Below the pieces are notes generated by a model. The model did no database searches and was not told the origin of the DNA. It was given only the letters and a program-made list of their open reading frames with translations. The position numbers and the translations under genes are program-made. From Pseudopontixanthobacter vadosimaris (GTDB lineage Bacteria; Pseudomonadota; Alphaproteobacteria; Sphingomonadales; Sphingomonadaceae), in NCBI RefSeq assembly GCF_012979275.1, contig NZ_JABASZ010000014.1, positions 310,001 to 374,000 of the forward strand: DNA of 64,000 nt, in the 5' to 3' direction. Shown here in pieces: positions 8,162-17,972 of this stretch; position 1 is the stretch's first letter, and every line of letters begins with the position of its first letter.

Positions 8162-10785
8162 GTATGCAACTCGAACGCATCGTCGCGACCAACTTCCGGA
8201 AGTTCCGCGATCCTATGGTAATCGAAGGCCTCGGAAGCGGCCTCAACGTTGTCATCGAACCCAATGAAACTGGCAAATCCACGCTTCTCGAAGCCCTTCG
8301 CGCTGGCCTTTTTGTCCGGCACGGAACGAAAAATCAGCTCGCGCAATCCTTCATGCCTTTCGGCGAGAACGTAGCGCCCGAGGTCGAAATTGAGTTTCAG
8401 ATTGACGGAGAGCGTTGGCGCGTCGCCAAGAAATTCCTCAAATCGCCTGCACTTGAGGTCCATGGGCCGAAAGGGCGCACTTCAGGGGACGCGGCGGAAG
8501 AAAAATTACAGGCGTTGCTTGGGTTCGAGCGCAGCACGAGCCGTGATGCCGATCTGGACTCCTATGGTGCCTTGGGTTTGCTCTGGGTCGGGCAAGGCGA
8601 TGCGCTTTCCATAAAAGCACCGGGTGAAATCGTGCGGAACAGCGTACGCTCGACCCTGGAAGCGGAAGTTGGTTCGATCATGGGTGGAGCGACGCACGAT
8701 GCTGTCCGTGCCGCCGTCGACAAGCAATTCGCGGATTACTGGACCCCCGGCGGCGCGATCGGCGGCCGACAAAAATCGGCCCGCGATGCTGCGCAAAAGA
8801 CGCGAGATGCAGCGTACCAGGCCGCATCCGAACTCGCAGCCTTGGAACTTTCATTCACGGAGCTGGCCGACAAACAAGCGCGCATGAAGGTTCTGAAACG
8901 TGAATTGGCGGACGAGCGCGATGCGCAAGCGCGAGCTGATCTCATGAAGTCTCTCGAAACGGCTCAGGCGGCCGCCTTGATGCTCGGCCAGCGCAAAGCC
9001 GAACGCTCGGCCGCACAGGCAGATGCCGACGCGCTTGGCGAGTTCGCCGAACGCCATAAAAATGCTGTGAAAGCGAAAACAGAAGCCGCTGGCGCACTAG
9101 CCGATGCAAATGCAGAAAGGGCCAACGTCGAAGCGGAAGTCGCGGACGCGAAGAAGAAAGAGGAGAGCGCGAAGCATGCGCTGTCATCAGCCCGCGATGC
9201 CCGCGCAGCCGCGCGATCCGCGTTAGGAGATGCCCGACTGCTCGCCACCGCCGCTTCTCAACATTCGGCAATCGCTGACGCGAAAAGTCGACATGAAAGG
9301 CTCGTCGAGCTGGAGTCAGAGCTTGCGGAAGCAAAAAAGATCGAAGCGTCTGGCGTCGATCCGCAAACGTTGAAGTCGCTGGAATCCCTCCAGCGGGACG
9401 TCGCAACCGCCTCTGCCGAGCTATCTGCTGGCTCAACCACCATCGAATTGGTCGGCGAAGCATCCCACATTACTGTCGATGGCAATGAATTCGGCGACGG
9501 TGCGCGAACGATCGTCGAGGAGAGCAGAATTGGCATCGGTGGTGGAGCCGAACTGATTGTCAAACCCCCGCGCGGGACAGCGAGTGCGCAAGCGCGGCTG
9601 GACGATTTGAACGCAAGGCTAAAATCGGAGCTGTCTCAGCTCGGTGTTGCGAGCGTTTCGGAAGCGCGCAATCGTGTTGACGCCGCTCGCGATGCCAAAG
9701 CAAGTACCGCCGCGCTCGATGCGCGTATCGAAGCAATCACCCCCGCCGTGCCGGCAATAGAACTTGGTACTGGGGCTGATGCATTGAGGAAATTCGTCGC
9801 GTCAATCGCCGACAGCGACACGGTAGCACCTGATACAATTCCCGACCTAGCTGCCCTGGAGAAGCGTTTCGAAGATGCTGAGGAAGGTCTTGCGACCGCC
9901 GATGGCACTTACCAGGCTGCGCTTGAAGCTTTGCGAAAAGCTGAAGAGAAGGACCGCCCACTCGCCACAGCAGAAACCTCGGCACGCTCCACTCTCGCTA
10001 GCGCCGAGCAGCAGATTGCAAAAATCGAAGCAGACCCACGCTTCGCAAACTTGGATGCGGAACTGCTCGCCGCGCGCAAGGAAGCAGCCGGTGCGGATGT
10101 CGCATGGCAAAAGGCTCAGGAGAACGCTGGTTCTCTCGATCCCGACGCCATAGAGCGACAAATAGAGAAAATCGACAAGCGCGCGGAGTCCGCTCGAACG
10201 CAAGCGACCGAACTTCAGCTGGAGATCGCGAGACTTGAAGCCACGATTGAAACCGAGGGCGGAAAGGGCCTCGCCGAAGCTGCAGCAAAGGCAGAGGAAG
10301 AGGCAGAGGCTGCGCAGAGGTCATTAGATCGTGTGAGTGAAGAAGCTGCAACAGTGAAACTGTTGCGCGACACGCTCGAAGATGCACGTTTGGAGACATC
10401 CCGTACCTATGTTGGACCCATCGCTCGCAGGGCAAAGCGCCACATTGAGCGGCTTCTACCAGGGTGCGATCTGTCATTTACGGAAGATCTTCAGCTACAA
10501 TCGATCACCCGGGCAGGAACGGAGGAAGGGTGTACACACCTATCGCGCGGAACGCAGGAGCAATTGGCCGTTTTAACCCGCTTGGCCTTCGCCGATATGC
10601 TCCTAGAAAAGGGACGACCGGTATCCTTGATCCTCGATGACCCGCTGGCCTATTCCGACGACGCTAGACTAGATCTGATGAGTGATATTCTGGCTGAAGC
10701 TGCGGAGCGGATGCAAGTAATCCTTCTTACCTGTCGAGAGCGAGCTTTTCGTCACCTAGGTGGCACTCACATCGCAATCGGGTGA
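8158..10785 (+). CDS. SbcC/Rad50-like SMC-type ATPase lacking a zinc hook
   Basis: 875 residues. Walker A is E-P-N-E-T-G-K-S-T (about 34-42). The C-terminal end has an ABC signature (L-S-R-G-T-Q-E-Q-L) and Walker B (L-I-L-D-D-P-L-A-Y). Between them are long Ala/Glu/Lys-rich coiled coils. No CxxC zinc hook occurs; instead a beta-rich insertion around residues 430-480 (I-T-V-D-G-N-E-F-G ... G-I-G-G-G-A-E-L-I-V) sits where the hook would be, as in YhaN-like proteins. The coils are shorter than in typical SbcC (about 1050 residues). GTG at 8158 overlaps the previous stop (GTGA); ATG at 8164 is an alternative. Likely role: an ATP-driven DNA-end clamp for the preceding nuclease. Confidence 0.85.
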   Translation: MSMQLERIVATNFRKFRDPMVIEGLGSGLNVVIEPNETGKSTLLEALRAGLFVRHGTKNQLAQSFMPFGENVAPEVEIEFQIDGERWRVAKKFLKSPALEVHGPKGRTSGDAAEEKLQALLGFERSTSRDADLDSYGALGLLWVGQGDALSIKAPGEIVRNSVRSTLEAEVGSIMGGATHDAVRAAVDKQFADYWTPGGAIGGRQKSARDAAQKTRDAAYQAASELAALELSFTELADKQARMKVLKRELADERDAQARADLMKSLETAQAAALMLGQRKAERSAAQADADALGEFAERHKNAVKAKTEAAGALADANAERANVEAEVADAKKKEESAKHALSSARDARAAARSALGDARLLATAASQHSAIADAKSRHERLVELESELAEAKKIEASGVDPQTLKSLESLQRDVATASAELSAGSTTIELVGEASHITVDGNEFGDGARTIVEESRIGIGGGAELIVKPPRGTASAQARLDDLNARLKSELSQLGVASVSEARNRVDAARDAKASTAALDARIEAITPAVPAIELGTGADALRKFVASIADSDTVAPDTIPDLAALEKRFEDAEEGLATADGTYQAALEALRKAEEKDRPLATAETSARSTLASAEQQIAKIEADPRFANLDAELLAARKEAAGADVAWQKAQENAGSLDPDAIERQIEKIDKRAESARTQATELQLEIARLEATIETEGGKGLAEAAAKAEEEAEAAQRSLDRVSEEAATVKLLRDTLEDARLETSRTYVGPIARRAKRHIERLLPGCDLSFTEDLQLQSITRAGTEEGCTHLSRGTQEQLAVLTRLAFADMLLEKGRPVSLILDDPLAYSDDARLDLMSDILAEAAERMQVILLTCRERAFRHLGGTHIAIG

Positions 10786-10868
10786 AAATGGCGAGGCATA
10801 TCTTGGCGGATGCTGTCCGAGATGCTCTGTGAGGGTGACGACAGGCCCTATCGAAAATCAAAGTAGAG

Positions 10869-11684
10869 ATGACTTCAATGAGCGACCTACCGCCACTTAG
10901 AAAAAGGAGCGAGGCAGGGGCGCTCTATAAGCGGAGAGCTGAAACAGAAGCGCTCATTCAAGCGTGCCGCGATTTGAGCTTTGAACAGCTTTGCGATCGC
11001 GCAGAGATCAGCGCCAGAACGCATTCCGAATACATTCCTTCCGAGGTGCTGGTTTATTTTCTGAGGCAAACGAAAACGCATAACAGCGACACCCAATTTG
11101 GAGCGCTGTATCAGCTTCTGCAAACCCGGATAAAGAGATTGTGCCCCCAGTCCGAAATCCGTCTTGGCGAGAAAGACGGGGCTATCGCACATTTGCTCGA
11201 TCTTCAGGAATTTGTTCTCGATGATTTTGCTGAACGGGTAATGCGCGACCGGCAAATTTATGACGAGACACTAGACGGGTTTGAAGTTGCATTCGACCAC
11301 ATGATTGCTCGGCGCAAGCATGACGCGATGCGAAAAATGTACCGGCGGGATAAGCCAACGGCTCAGCTTGAATATGATGAGGATGGAGAGATTTCCGTTG
11401 AGGTGGAGGAGGCCCTCACCCGCCTAAACCCTGCTTCGAACAGCATTGAAGATGAAATTACTTACCGGTTTCAACTGCAGCAAGCGATTGACACCCTTCC
11501 AGAAGACGAAAGGCGGGTGATCAATATGATCTTTGCGGAGATACCGAGCGAGAGCAAAGACCCAGAAGTTCAAACTATATCCAAACTTCTCGGTTGTGGC
11601 CCACAGACGGTCCGAAATCGTCGTGATCGAGCTGTCGAGAAACTGCAAAAAATGTTGGGAACGGAGGTCAAGAATGTCAGCTAA
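10869..11684 (+). CDS. Sigma-70-like protein with region 4 HTH
   Basis: 271 residues. The C-terminal ~70 residues have sigma region 4 character: I-D-T-L-P-E-D-E-R-R-V-I-N-M-I-F, then an HTH I-S-K-L-L-G-C-G-P-Q-T-V-R-N-R-R-D-R-A. A basic helical segment near 145-165 could be a region 2-like part. The N-terminal ~130 residues are not recognised. It starts 83 bp after the Rad50-like gene and overlaps the next gene by 11 bp. ATG at 10878 is an alternative start. I infer a dedicated transcription initiator or regulator for this cluster. It could also be a DNA-binding protein that borrows the sigma fold without acting as a sigma factor. Confidence 0.65.
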   Translation: MTSMSDLPPLRKRSEAGALYKRRAETEALIQACRDLSFEQLCDRAEISARTHSEYIPSEVLVYFLRQTKTHNSDTQFGALYQLLQTRIKRLCPQSEIRLGEKDGAIAHLLDLQEFVLDDFAERVMRDRQIYDETLDGFEVAFDHMIARRKHDAMRKMYRRDKPTAQLEYDEDGEISVEVEEALTRLNPASNSIEDEITYRFQLQQAIDTLPEDERRVINMIFAEIPSESKDPEVQTISKLLGCGPQTVRNRRDRAVEKLQKMLGTEVKNVS

Positions 11685-12240
11685 AACAGATAAGGATGAC
11701 ATACTCGATGACTTCGCAACCGAGCCGTCGTTAGGCCCCGAGACATTACGGAGCTACGTCCAACGATTCCCCTCGCTCGCAGTGGAGCTAACTGATCTTT
11801 ATCACGAGTTGCGTCTGGTTGATCTATCAACTGCGGTTGACGGCGTGCCATTCGAAACAAATCCGGCGGATGTGGGCGCTCAGCAGAGCGCAGCTGCCGT
11901 CATGAGTGCTCTATCCGGAACCAATCTACGCGGACTTGCCCAGGATTTGGGCCTTCCCAGAGATTTCGTTGCAGGTTTTCGCGATAGAAAGATCCGCCTC
12001 GGTTCGATTCCCGGTGCGCTACTCGGAAATCTCGCGCGGACCGCGAAGGTTGGTGTTCATCAGCTGATCTATCATCTTCAGGATTCAACAGCGCCCACTC
12101 CGCAGATGGCCTACAAAGCGGATGGAAAGCCGCGTGGCTCCGCTCCAGTCGAGTTTGATGATTTTGTCGCTGGCTTAAATTTGGACGAAAGCGAACTGGA
12201 AGCTCTGAACAAACTGTCCGAAGCAGATGGAACGGATTGA
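11674..12240 (+). CDS. Small protein with HTH-like segment, candidate substrate of the adjacent IrrE domain
   Basis: 188 residues. The start at ATG 11674 is preceded by GGAGG (11663-11667) and lies inside the end of the sigma-like gene. The N-terminus is acidic. Residues ~85-130 ([16 protein letters not shown] ... [14 protein letters not shown]) look like a Cro/XRE-type HTH, and the tail is acidic (L-D-E-S-E-L-E-A-L). The 3' end overlaps the next gene, which begins with an ImmA/IrrE metallopeptidase domain. IrrE/ImmA enzymes are known to cleave XRE-type repressors (DdrO, ImmR) encoded beside them. I therefore infer that this protein is a repressor or anti-sigma factor cleaved by its neighbour. 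Confidence 0.6.
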   Translation: MSAKTDKDDILDDFATEPSLGPETLRSYVQRFPSLAVELTDLYHELRLVDLSTAVDGVPFETNPADVGAQQSAAAVMSALSGTNLRGLAQDLGLPRDFVAGFRDRKIRLGSIPGALLGNLARTAKVGVHQLIYHLQDSTAPTPQMAYKADGKPRGSAPVEFDDFVAGLNLDESELEALNKLSEADGTD

Positions 12241-15200
12241 GCTTGCCAGGCAAAAGGCCGCCGGGCTCCACGCGGATTTAATCGCAAAGGGCGGCGATCC
12301 GGAAGATTCTCTTGCGTTGGCGCTTCGCGAAGCGAAGCGGCGCGATATTGAAGTGCGCGCCTATCCCCAAGGCCACGCTCAACTGGAAGGTGGTCGCGCA
12401 CTTTTCGATGCTGATGCGGGGGCAATTCGTCATGAAGACACTGGCAACAGATTCCTGAATGCCTTTTTGATTGCTCACGAAATCGGGCACGATGAATTCG
12501 ACAGCGGCCATGACACAGAACCAGTGATTGAAATTGATCCGGCGCGTTCGGCCGATCCATCAGCCACGGGCGCAGAGCGTTTGGTGGACTACAGTCACAA
12601 GGCCCGTCAGGAAGTTCTGATGGACCTGTTTGCTCGCGAGCTGCTCTTTCCCAGGCCATTGGCGCGAAAATGGTATCTCAAGGAAGGTCTCTCGGCAAAA
12701 CAGATAACGGATCGGCTTGGGGCACCATACGATATGGTCGCAGTCCAACTGTTCGATGCCCTCTTACTTCCTGAAGTTGAGCTGGCTTCGCCCAAGTCAT
12801 TCAAGCCAAAACCACTCAACCCCGAACAGAAAGAAGCTGCGATCCACTCGGAAGGCGCCTTGTTGCTGAGAGCTGGACCCGGAACAGGCAAAACACAAAC
12901 ATTGGTCGGGCGGCTCGAACATCTTAGAGACAAGGGGGTCGATCCGGGCTCGATCTTGGTTCTCACATTCTCAAACAAGGCTGCCGGAGAACTCACAGAA
13001 AGAGCACTTTCTTTGTGGCCCGAAGCAGCTGGCGCGATCTGGATCGGAACTTTTCATTCCTTTGGGCTCGACCTTGTTCGCCGATTCCATGATCGTTTGG
13101 ATTTTCCCGCTGATCCGACACCGCTCGATACAACCGATGCCATAGCGCTGCTGGAAAACGAGTTCGTTCGGTTGTCCTTGTCTCATTTTAGGGATCTGTG
13201 GGATCCCACCGAAAAGCTCAAAGACATCCTATCGGCGATTTCTCGCGCGAAAGATGAGGTGGTCGATGCCCCCCGCTACAAAGAACTCGCCGATGCCATG
13301 CAGGCGCAGGCCGCTTCAGACGAAGAAATCGAAGCGGCTGAACGCTGCCAGGAAATCGCTCAAGTCTATCAAGCGTATGAATCGCTCAAGACAAGCGGTG
13401 GCTTCGTAGATTTCGGCGATCTAGTAGCACTGCCGACTACGCTTCTGGAAAGAGATGCCGAAGTCTGCGCGAAACTGCAGGACAGATACGAACATATCCT
13501 CGTCGATGAATATCAGGACGTGAACAGAGCCAGTGTGCGGCTTCTGCGCGCGATGAAGCCTGACGGGCAAGGTCTTTGGGTGGTCGGTGATGCGAAGCAA
13601 TCGATTTATCGATTCCGCGGCGCTTCCTCGTTCAACCTTGAACGATTTAAGGACGAGGATTTCCCTGGTGGGACAATCAAAAGCCTCAAGACGAATTATC
13701 GATCTTATCAGGAGATTTGCGATGCGTTCGTCGAATTTGCAGACGCTGACATGCTTGCTGCGGAATCCGATGTCGAAGCCATCGCCAAAAGAGGAGCGGC
13801 AGGCGAACGACCGGCTTTCGTCACTGTCGAAAGCAAAGATCATGAAGTTGCTGAAATTGCCACCCGGATAGCAACCGCCCGCAAAAATGGAGTTCCATTC
13901 AAAGAGCAAGCAGTCTTGTGCAAAGCCAACGATCGCCTCGCCGCCGTTGCCAGGGGCTTGGAAGCACATGACGTCCCAGTCCTATTCCTCGGACCGCTTT
14001 TTGACCGGCCCGAAGTCAAGCAGGCGTTGGCGTTCTTGTCGCTGCTGACGGACCCGCGCGCTATGGGTCTTGGCTGCGTGGCCACCATGCCTGGCATTGA
14101 ACTGTCTGTAGATGATGTATCAAAATGCGCGCATCATCTGGCCTCGATTTCCGAACCGGAACCACTTGATTGGAAGGAACGTCTGACTGAGTTCGCAGAG
14201 CTGAGCCAAGATGGGCAACAAAGTCTGGCTTCGATCATCGCTGCATTGGAAGGGCTCCAGGAAACATCCACGCCTTGGCGCGCGTTTACAGCGATCTATT
14301 TGGACAATTCCGATCTGATCCGTCGTTTTTCCGATCGGGCGGCTGGTGAGACATCATTACCGGCGATAGCCTTGTGGCAATTTCAGAACTTCTTGCGTTC
14401 GGCTCGTGCAGACGGAGAAGGATATCCGATCACGCTTCTTCTCGACCACATTCGCAAACTGGTGATCCTTTCCGATGAAAGAGATTTGCGCGACTTGCCA
14501 GCAGCGGCCCAAGCTTTGGATGCGGTTCGACTGACGACAATTCACGGAAGTAAGGGCTTGGAGTTCAAGACATTACATCTACCAAGTTTGACCGGTCGGT
14601 CGATGCCCTCTTTTGCGCGGCAGAGCACTACGGCTCCACCGGATGGAATGATCGAGGGCGCAATCCATTCCGGAAAGGATGCCGTTAAAGCGGGGCATGA
14701 CGAAGAACAGGAGTGCTTGTTTTTCGTAGCGCTGTCCCGAGCTGAAAACGAACTGTTGATGTACGCCCCGTCAAAACAATCTGATGGCAGATCACAGAAA
14801 CGATCCCAATTCATCGATCGCATAGCGGACAAACTCGAGTTTTCAGAGGCAATCACAGCATCAGGCTCCTCCAACAACAGCGAGAAGGCAGTTGGTGTCT
14901 CCTTCGACAAGCCGTTGGCGATCACACCATCTCAATTGGCACTTTACGAAAAATGCCCAAGGCGCTTCTTGTATACCCATGTTCTGAAGTTTGGTGGCAA
15001 ACGAACTGAAACTGCCTTCATGCAAATGCACTCGGCGGTGCAATTTGCCATCAATGAACTCGTAAACCCGGCCACCTCGATAACTACCGAGGCCGAACTC
15101 GAAAGCCTCCTAGAAAAGCACTGGGCCATGAGAGGCCCAGTCAATCATGGATATGAAGACGACTATAAGCGCATAGGGCGCCAGTTGCTTTCGTACCTGT

Positions 15201-15637
15201 TTGATTTGCGCCGCAACGAGACACCGGAGCCTGCCACCGACCTTACTCTGAACCTGGCGGGTGCACAGATTGTCGTGCGACCGGATGAGCGGACCGTGTG
15301 TTCTGATGGCCGGCTCGTTTTCAGGCGTATCAGAACGGGCCGCAAGACCTCTACGTCGACCGACACCCTGGATGCTGCAGCCTATCAGCTCGCCGCTGAA
15401 TCAATAGGCGACATCGAGTTCGTGTTCCTGACCGATGAATCGCGCTCTCCGGTGGCTATGGGAACAACCAAGCTCAATAACCGCAGAAAGAGGATTGAGA
15501 GCGCTGTTTCATCGATCATGTCGGGGACATTTCCGGCCAGCCCGAAGCAGCCAGCAAGAACGTGTCCGCGGTGCCCATACTTTTTCGTTTGCACTGACGT
15601 ACCATCGGGCAACCTTGCGAAAAAGAATCTGAACTGA
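12227..15637 (+). CDS. Fusion: ImmA/IrrE-like metallopeptidase + UvrD-family helicase + AddB/Cas4-like C-terminal domain
   Basis: 1136 residues. The N-terminal domain has the zinc peptidase motif H-E-I-G-H (84-88) in the ImmA/IrrE context [10 protein letters not shown] superfamily 1 helicase follows, with Walker A G-P-G-T-G-K-T (217-223), motif II D-E-Y-Q-D (427-431) and a later H-G-S-K-G-L-E-F motif. The C-terminal region has Cys910 and C-x2-C-x5-C (1113, 1116, 1122), the spacing of the Fe-S cluster in AddB/Cas4-type PD-(D/E)XK nucleases. The expected Asp-x-Lys strand reads R-R-I-R-T-G-R-K, so nuclease activity is doubtful or the site has diverged. The start overlaps the HTH-like gene by 14 bp. 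Inference: DNA unwinding senses damage or invading DNA and the peptidase transmits the signal. Confidence 0.8.
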   Translation: MERIELARQKAAGLHADLIAKGGDPEDSLALALREAKRRDIEVRAYPQGHAQLEGGRALFDADAGAIRHEDTGNRFLNAFLIAHEIGHDEFDSGHDTEPVIEIDPARSADPSATGAERLVDYSHKARQEVLMDLFARELLFPRPLARKWYLKEGLSAKQITDRLGAPYDMVAVQLFDALLLPEVELASPKSFKPKPLNPEQKEAAIHSEGALLLRAGPGTGKTQTLVGRLEHLRDKGVDPGSILVLTFSNKAAGELTERALSLWPEAAGAIWIGTFHSFGLDLVRRFHDRLDFPADPTPLDTTDAIALLENEFVRLSLSHFRDLWDPTEKLKDILSAISRAKDEVVDAPRYKELADAMQAQAASDEEIEAAERCQEIAQVYQAYESLKTSGGFVDFGDLVALPTTLLERDAEVCAKLQDRYEHILVDEYQDVNRASVRLLRAMKPDGQGLWVVGDAKQSIYRFRGASSFNLERFKDEDFPGGTIKSLKTNYRSYQEICDAFVEFADADMLAAESDVEAIAKRGAAGERPAFVTVESKDHEVAEIATRIATARKNGVPFKEQAVLCKANDRLAAVARGLEAHDVPVLFLGPLFDRPEVKQALAFLSLLTDPRAMGLGCVATMPGIELSVDDVSKCAHHLASISEPEPLDWKERLTEFAELSQDGQQSLASIIAALEGLQETSTPWRAFTAIYLDNSDLIRRFSDRAAGETSLPAIALWQFQNFLRSARADGEGYPITLLLDHIRKLVILSDERDLRDLPAAAQALDAVRLTTIHGSKGLEFKTLHLPSLTGRSMPSFARQSTTAPPDGMIEGAIHSGKDAVKAGHDEEQECLFFVALSRAENELLMYAPSKQSDGRSQKRSQFIDRIADKLEFSEAITASGSSNNSEKAVGVSFDKPLAITPSQLALYEKCPRRFLYTHVLKFGGKRTETAFMQMHSAVQFAINELVNPATSITTEAELESLLEKHWAMRGPVNHGYEDDYKRIGRQLLSYLFDLRRNETPEPATDLTLNLAGAQIVVRPDERTVCSDGRLVFRRIRTGRKTSTSTDTLDAAAYQLAAESIGDIEFVFLTDESRSPVAMGTTKLNNRRKRIESAVSSIMSGTFPASPKQPARTCPRCPYFFVCTDVPSGNLAKKNLN

Positions 15638-15725
15638 CTTACCGGTTTCCGGCGGGACCAGCGATTTACCTTGTGAAAGCACAGGCATGAGGCCGGTGCT
15701 TGAAAACATACAAGGTGTTAAGCTT

Positions 15726-16580
15726 ATGAAACCGAATGAAAAAGATGATCGCTTCCGCGTTCTGATTGCAGACGAAAATCTCGACTACAAACCGCACATT
15801 TTCGACGATCCGAAGGTTCTCGGTCGTCAGATCATTGAAGCAACCGGCAGCCATCCGGTGGATGAACATGTCGCAATCGCGATCCTTCCGAATGGCGATT
15901 TCGAGGATCTTCGCCTCGATGAAAGCTATGATCTGCGTGGGCGCGGCGCCGAAAAAGTGCTCGTTGCCCGCACCGATCGCAGTTTCAAGTTCAAGATCGA
16001 CGACGCCGATCTCGAATGGCCGCGGGCCTGCATCAGTGGCTTCGTGCTGCGCACGCTGGCCAAGCTGCCGCCCAATTACAACCTCTGGCAGGAAATCCCG
16101 GGACAGCACGACAAGAAGATCGCTGATACCGATGTGATCAACCTGGCCGACGCCGGAGTTGAGCGGTTCGTTTCGCTGATCGATCAAACGACGGAGGGGG
16201 ATGCGCTTCCGTCGAAAGATCAGACCTACCTTTCCGGTCACGGCTATGAGTTCGAAGTGGTGGCGGAAGGCGGCAGCACGGGGATCATCCTAAATGCTGT
16301 GCCGCTGCCGGATGGCAAATTCGCTCATGCGGTTGCAGATGTTCTGATCCTGCTTCCCAAGGGGTATCCCGACTGCCCGCCCGACATGTTTTACGTCGCA
16401 CCGAAGCTGACTCTGGCAGGCACCGGACAAGTGCCGAAAGCCTGCACTGTTGAACACCGCTTCGCTGGTCGTGTGTGGCAGCGCTGGTCCCGTCATAACA
16501 ACGCCTGGCGCCCTGGGGTCGACGGTCTTCAGACCATGGTCGCCCGCGTCCAAACAGCATTGGCTGAGGCCCGAGCGTAA
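15726..16580 (+). CDS. Double ubiquitin-like domains fused to an E2-like domain (multiubiquitin / Prok-E2_E type)
   Basis: 284 residues from ATG 15726, preceded by AAGGTG; an in-frame ATG at 15687 would add 13 residues. Two repeats of the prokaryotic multiubiquitin type occupy about residues 10-80 and 82-150. Each is a beta-grasp-like pattern of a V-L-I / F-K-I strand, helix and terminal E-K-V-L-V or E-R-F-V strand. From about residue 170 an E2-like domain follows (G-Y-E-F-E-V ... L-L-P-K-G-Y-P-D-C-P-P-D-M-F-Y-V ... W-Q-R-W-S-R-H ... W-R-P-G-V-D). This matches my memory of Prok-E2_E. Candidate catalytic cysteines are 217 (P-D-C-P-P) and 240 (K-A-C-T-V). The stop overlaps the JAB-E1 start (TAATG). 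It should carry the modifier and transfer it, in cis or to targets. Confidence 0.8.
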   Translation: MKPNEKDDRFRVLIADENLDYKPHIFDDPKVLGRQIIEATGSHPVDEHVAIAILPNGDFEDLRLDESYDLRGRGAEKVLVARTDRSFKFKIDDADLEWPRACISGFVLRTLAKLPPNYNLWQEIPGQHDKKIADTDVINLADAGVERFVSLIDQTTEGDALPSKDQTYLSGHGYEFEVVAEGGSTGIILNAVPLPDGKFAHAVADVLILLPKGYPDCPPDMFYVAPKLTLAGTGQVPKACTVEHRFAGRVWQRWSRHNNAWRPGVDGLQTMVARVQTALAEARA

Positions 16581-17971
16581 TGGAGGCACCCGATCTCATC
16601 CTTCTCGACCCGCACGAGGCGCAGATTCGGTCCCTGCTGAAGATAGGGGCCGGGTCGGAGCGCTCCGCCTACATGCTGTTTGGCATCGCGGATATCGAAG
16701 TCGATCCGTGGACACTTCAACAGCGGCGCCGTCTGATTTCGCATCGTTTCCAAGCCATCAGCGGTAACGACGTTGTATCAGCGTCAGCACGGCATGTGAC
16801 TTGGCAGACCGATGGCTTCATGCGCCTCCTAAACGACGCCAAGGTGAACGGACTCGTGCCTTCCTTGGTCCATACCCACCCCACGGGCCAGGCCAAGTTC
16901 TCTGAGCAGGACGACCGCAACGAAGCCGAGCTTGCACGCACCGCCCTACTGAAAGGAATGCCGGGTTTGATCAGCATCGTTATTGCCGGCAATGGCGATA
17001 TTGTTGCACGTATTTGGACGCAGACAGAAGAAGCAGAAGACATCGGTCGGCTCCTGCATGTCGGACCGCGCCTGCATATCTCGGGACTGAAGGGAACGCC
17101 GGCGGATTTTCTGGATCGCCAAGTCCGGCTCTTCGGGAGGGAAGCCTCACGTCAAGTAGCTGGTTTTCGATGCGGGATTGCTGGTGGAGGTGCAACTGGA
17201 AGTGCCGTCTTGTCCCTGCTGTTGCGGCTTGGGGTTCAAGAGGCCGTCCAATTCGACAAAGACATCGTTGACGAAACAAATCTCAATCGCCTTCACGGCG
17301 CGCGGCGCTCGGATGTCGATGCCAAATTGCCCAAGACCGCTATTCACACGCGAACCGTCGAGGAATCCGGGCTCGGCATGACGCTGGTGAGCGTGGATGC
17401 TTGGGCCGGACACCCAGGAACCTGGGATACGCTAAAGGCATGCGATGTGATCTTTTGCTGCACAGATGACCACGCCGGACGGTTGTTTCTCAATCGCTTC
17501 GCGCGGTTTTACGGCATCCCCGTTATCGATGTCGGACTGGCGATGCAGCGGCGTACCGACACAGCATATGATCTCTTCGCCCGCGTTTCGACACTTGTGC
17601 CTGGGCATCCATGCCTACTTTGCGGCGACTACGTCGATCCGCAGCGAGCACGTGAAGAAGCGATAAGGCGCGATGATCCCGATGCATATGAGCAGTTGAA
17701 AGAAGAAGCCTACGTTCTGGGTGAAGGTGATCCTTCTCCGGCAGTTGTCACCTTCACGACCGAAGCAGCGGCGATGGCAGTCAATGAGTGGTTGGCTGGA
17801 GTGACCGGGCTTGCTGGGGAGGCCGGAATGGTGCCAACGCGCATGCGGCGCTTTCACGCCAGAGACGACCGCAGACCGTTTGTGGAGTCGCAACCCGATT
17901 GCCCCTGTTGCAACCAGCCAGCAACACTTGGTCGGGCAGATATGCAACCGTTTCTGGACGTGGTGAGCTGA
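16580..17971 (+). CDS. JAB deubiquitinase-like + ThiF/E1-like activating enzyme fusion
   Basis: 463 residues. The N-terminal JAB/JAMM domain has His98-x-His100, then x7-Ser108-x2-Asp111 (H-T-H-P-T-G ... F-S-E-Q-D), the zinc isopeptidase signature; Glu27 is a candidate general acid/base. From about residue 155 comes a ThiF/E1 adenylation domain: G-G-G-A-T-G nucleotide loop, D-K-D-I-V-D-E-T-N-L-N-R, and two CxxC pairs (C-L-L-C and C-P-C-C) for structural zinc. F-C-C-T-D-D near the middle may supply the catalytic Cys. By family knowledge it would process the ubiquitin-like tail and activate it for the E2 encoded immediately upstream (1-bp overlap). It may also remove the modifier. Confidence 0.85.
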   Translation: MEAPDLILLDPHEAQIRSLLKIGAGSERSAYMLFGIADIEVDPWTLQQRRRLISHRFQAISGNDVVSASARHVTWQTDGFMRLLNDAKVNGLVPSLVHTHPTGQAKFSEQDDRNEAELARTALLKGMPGLISIVIAGNGDIVARIWTQTEEAEDIGRLLHVGPRLHISGLKGTPADFLDRQVRLFGREASRQVAGFRCGIAGGGATGSAVLSLLLRLGVQEAVQFDKDIVDETNLNRLHGARRSDVDAKLPKTAIHTRTVEESGLGMTLVSVDAWAGHPGTWDTLKACDVIFCCTDDHAGRLFLNRFARFYGIPVIDVGLAMQRRTDTAYDLFARVSTLVPGHPCLLCGDYVDPQRAREEAIRRDDPDAYEQLKEEAYVLGEGDPSPAVVTFTTEAAAMAVNEWLAGVTGLAGEAGMVPTRMRRFHARDDRRPFVESQPDCPCCNQPATLGRADMQPFLDVVS

Positions 17972-17972
17972 C

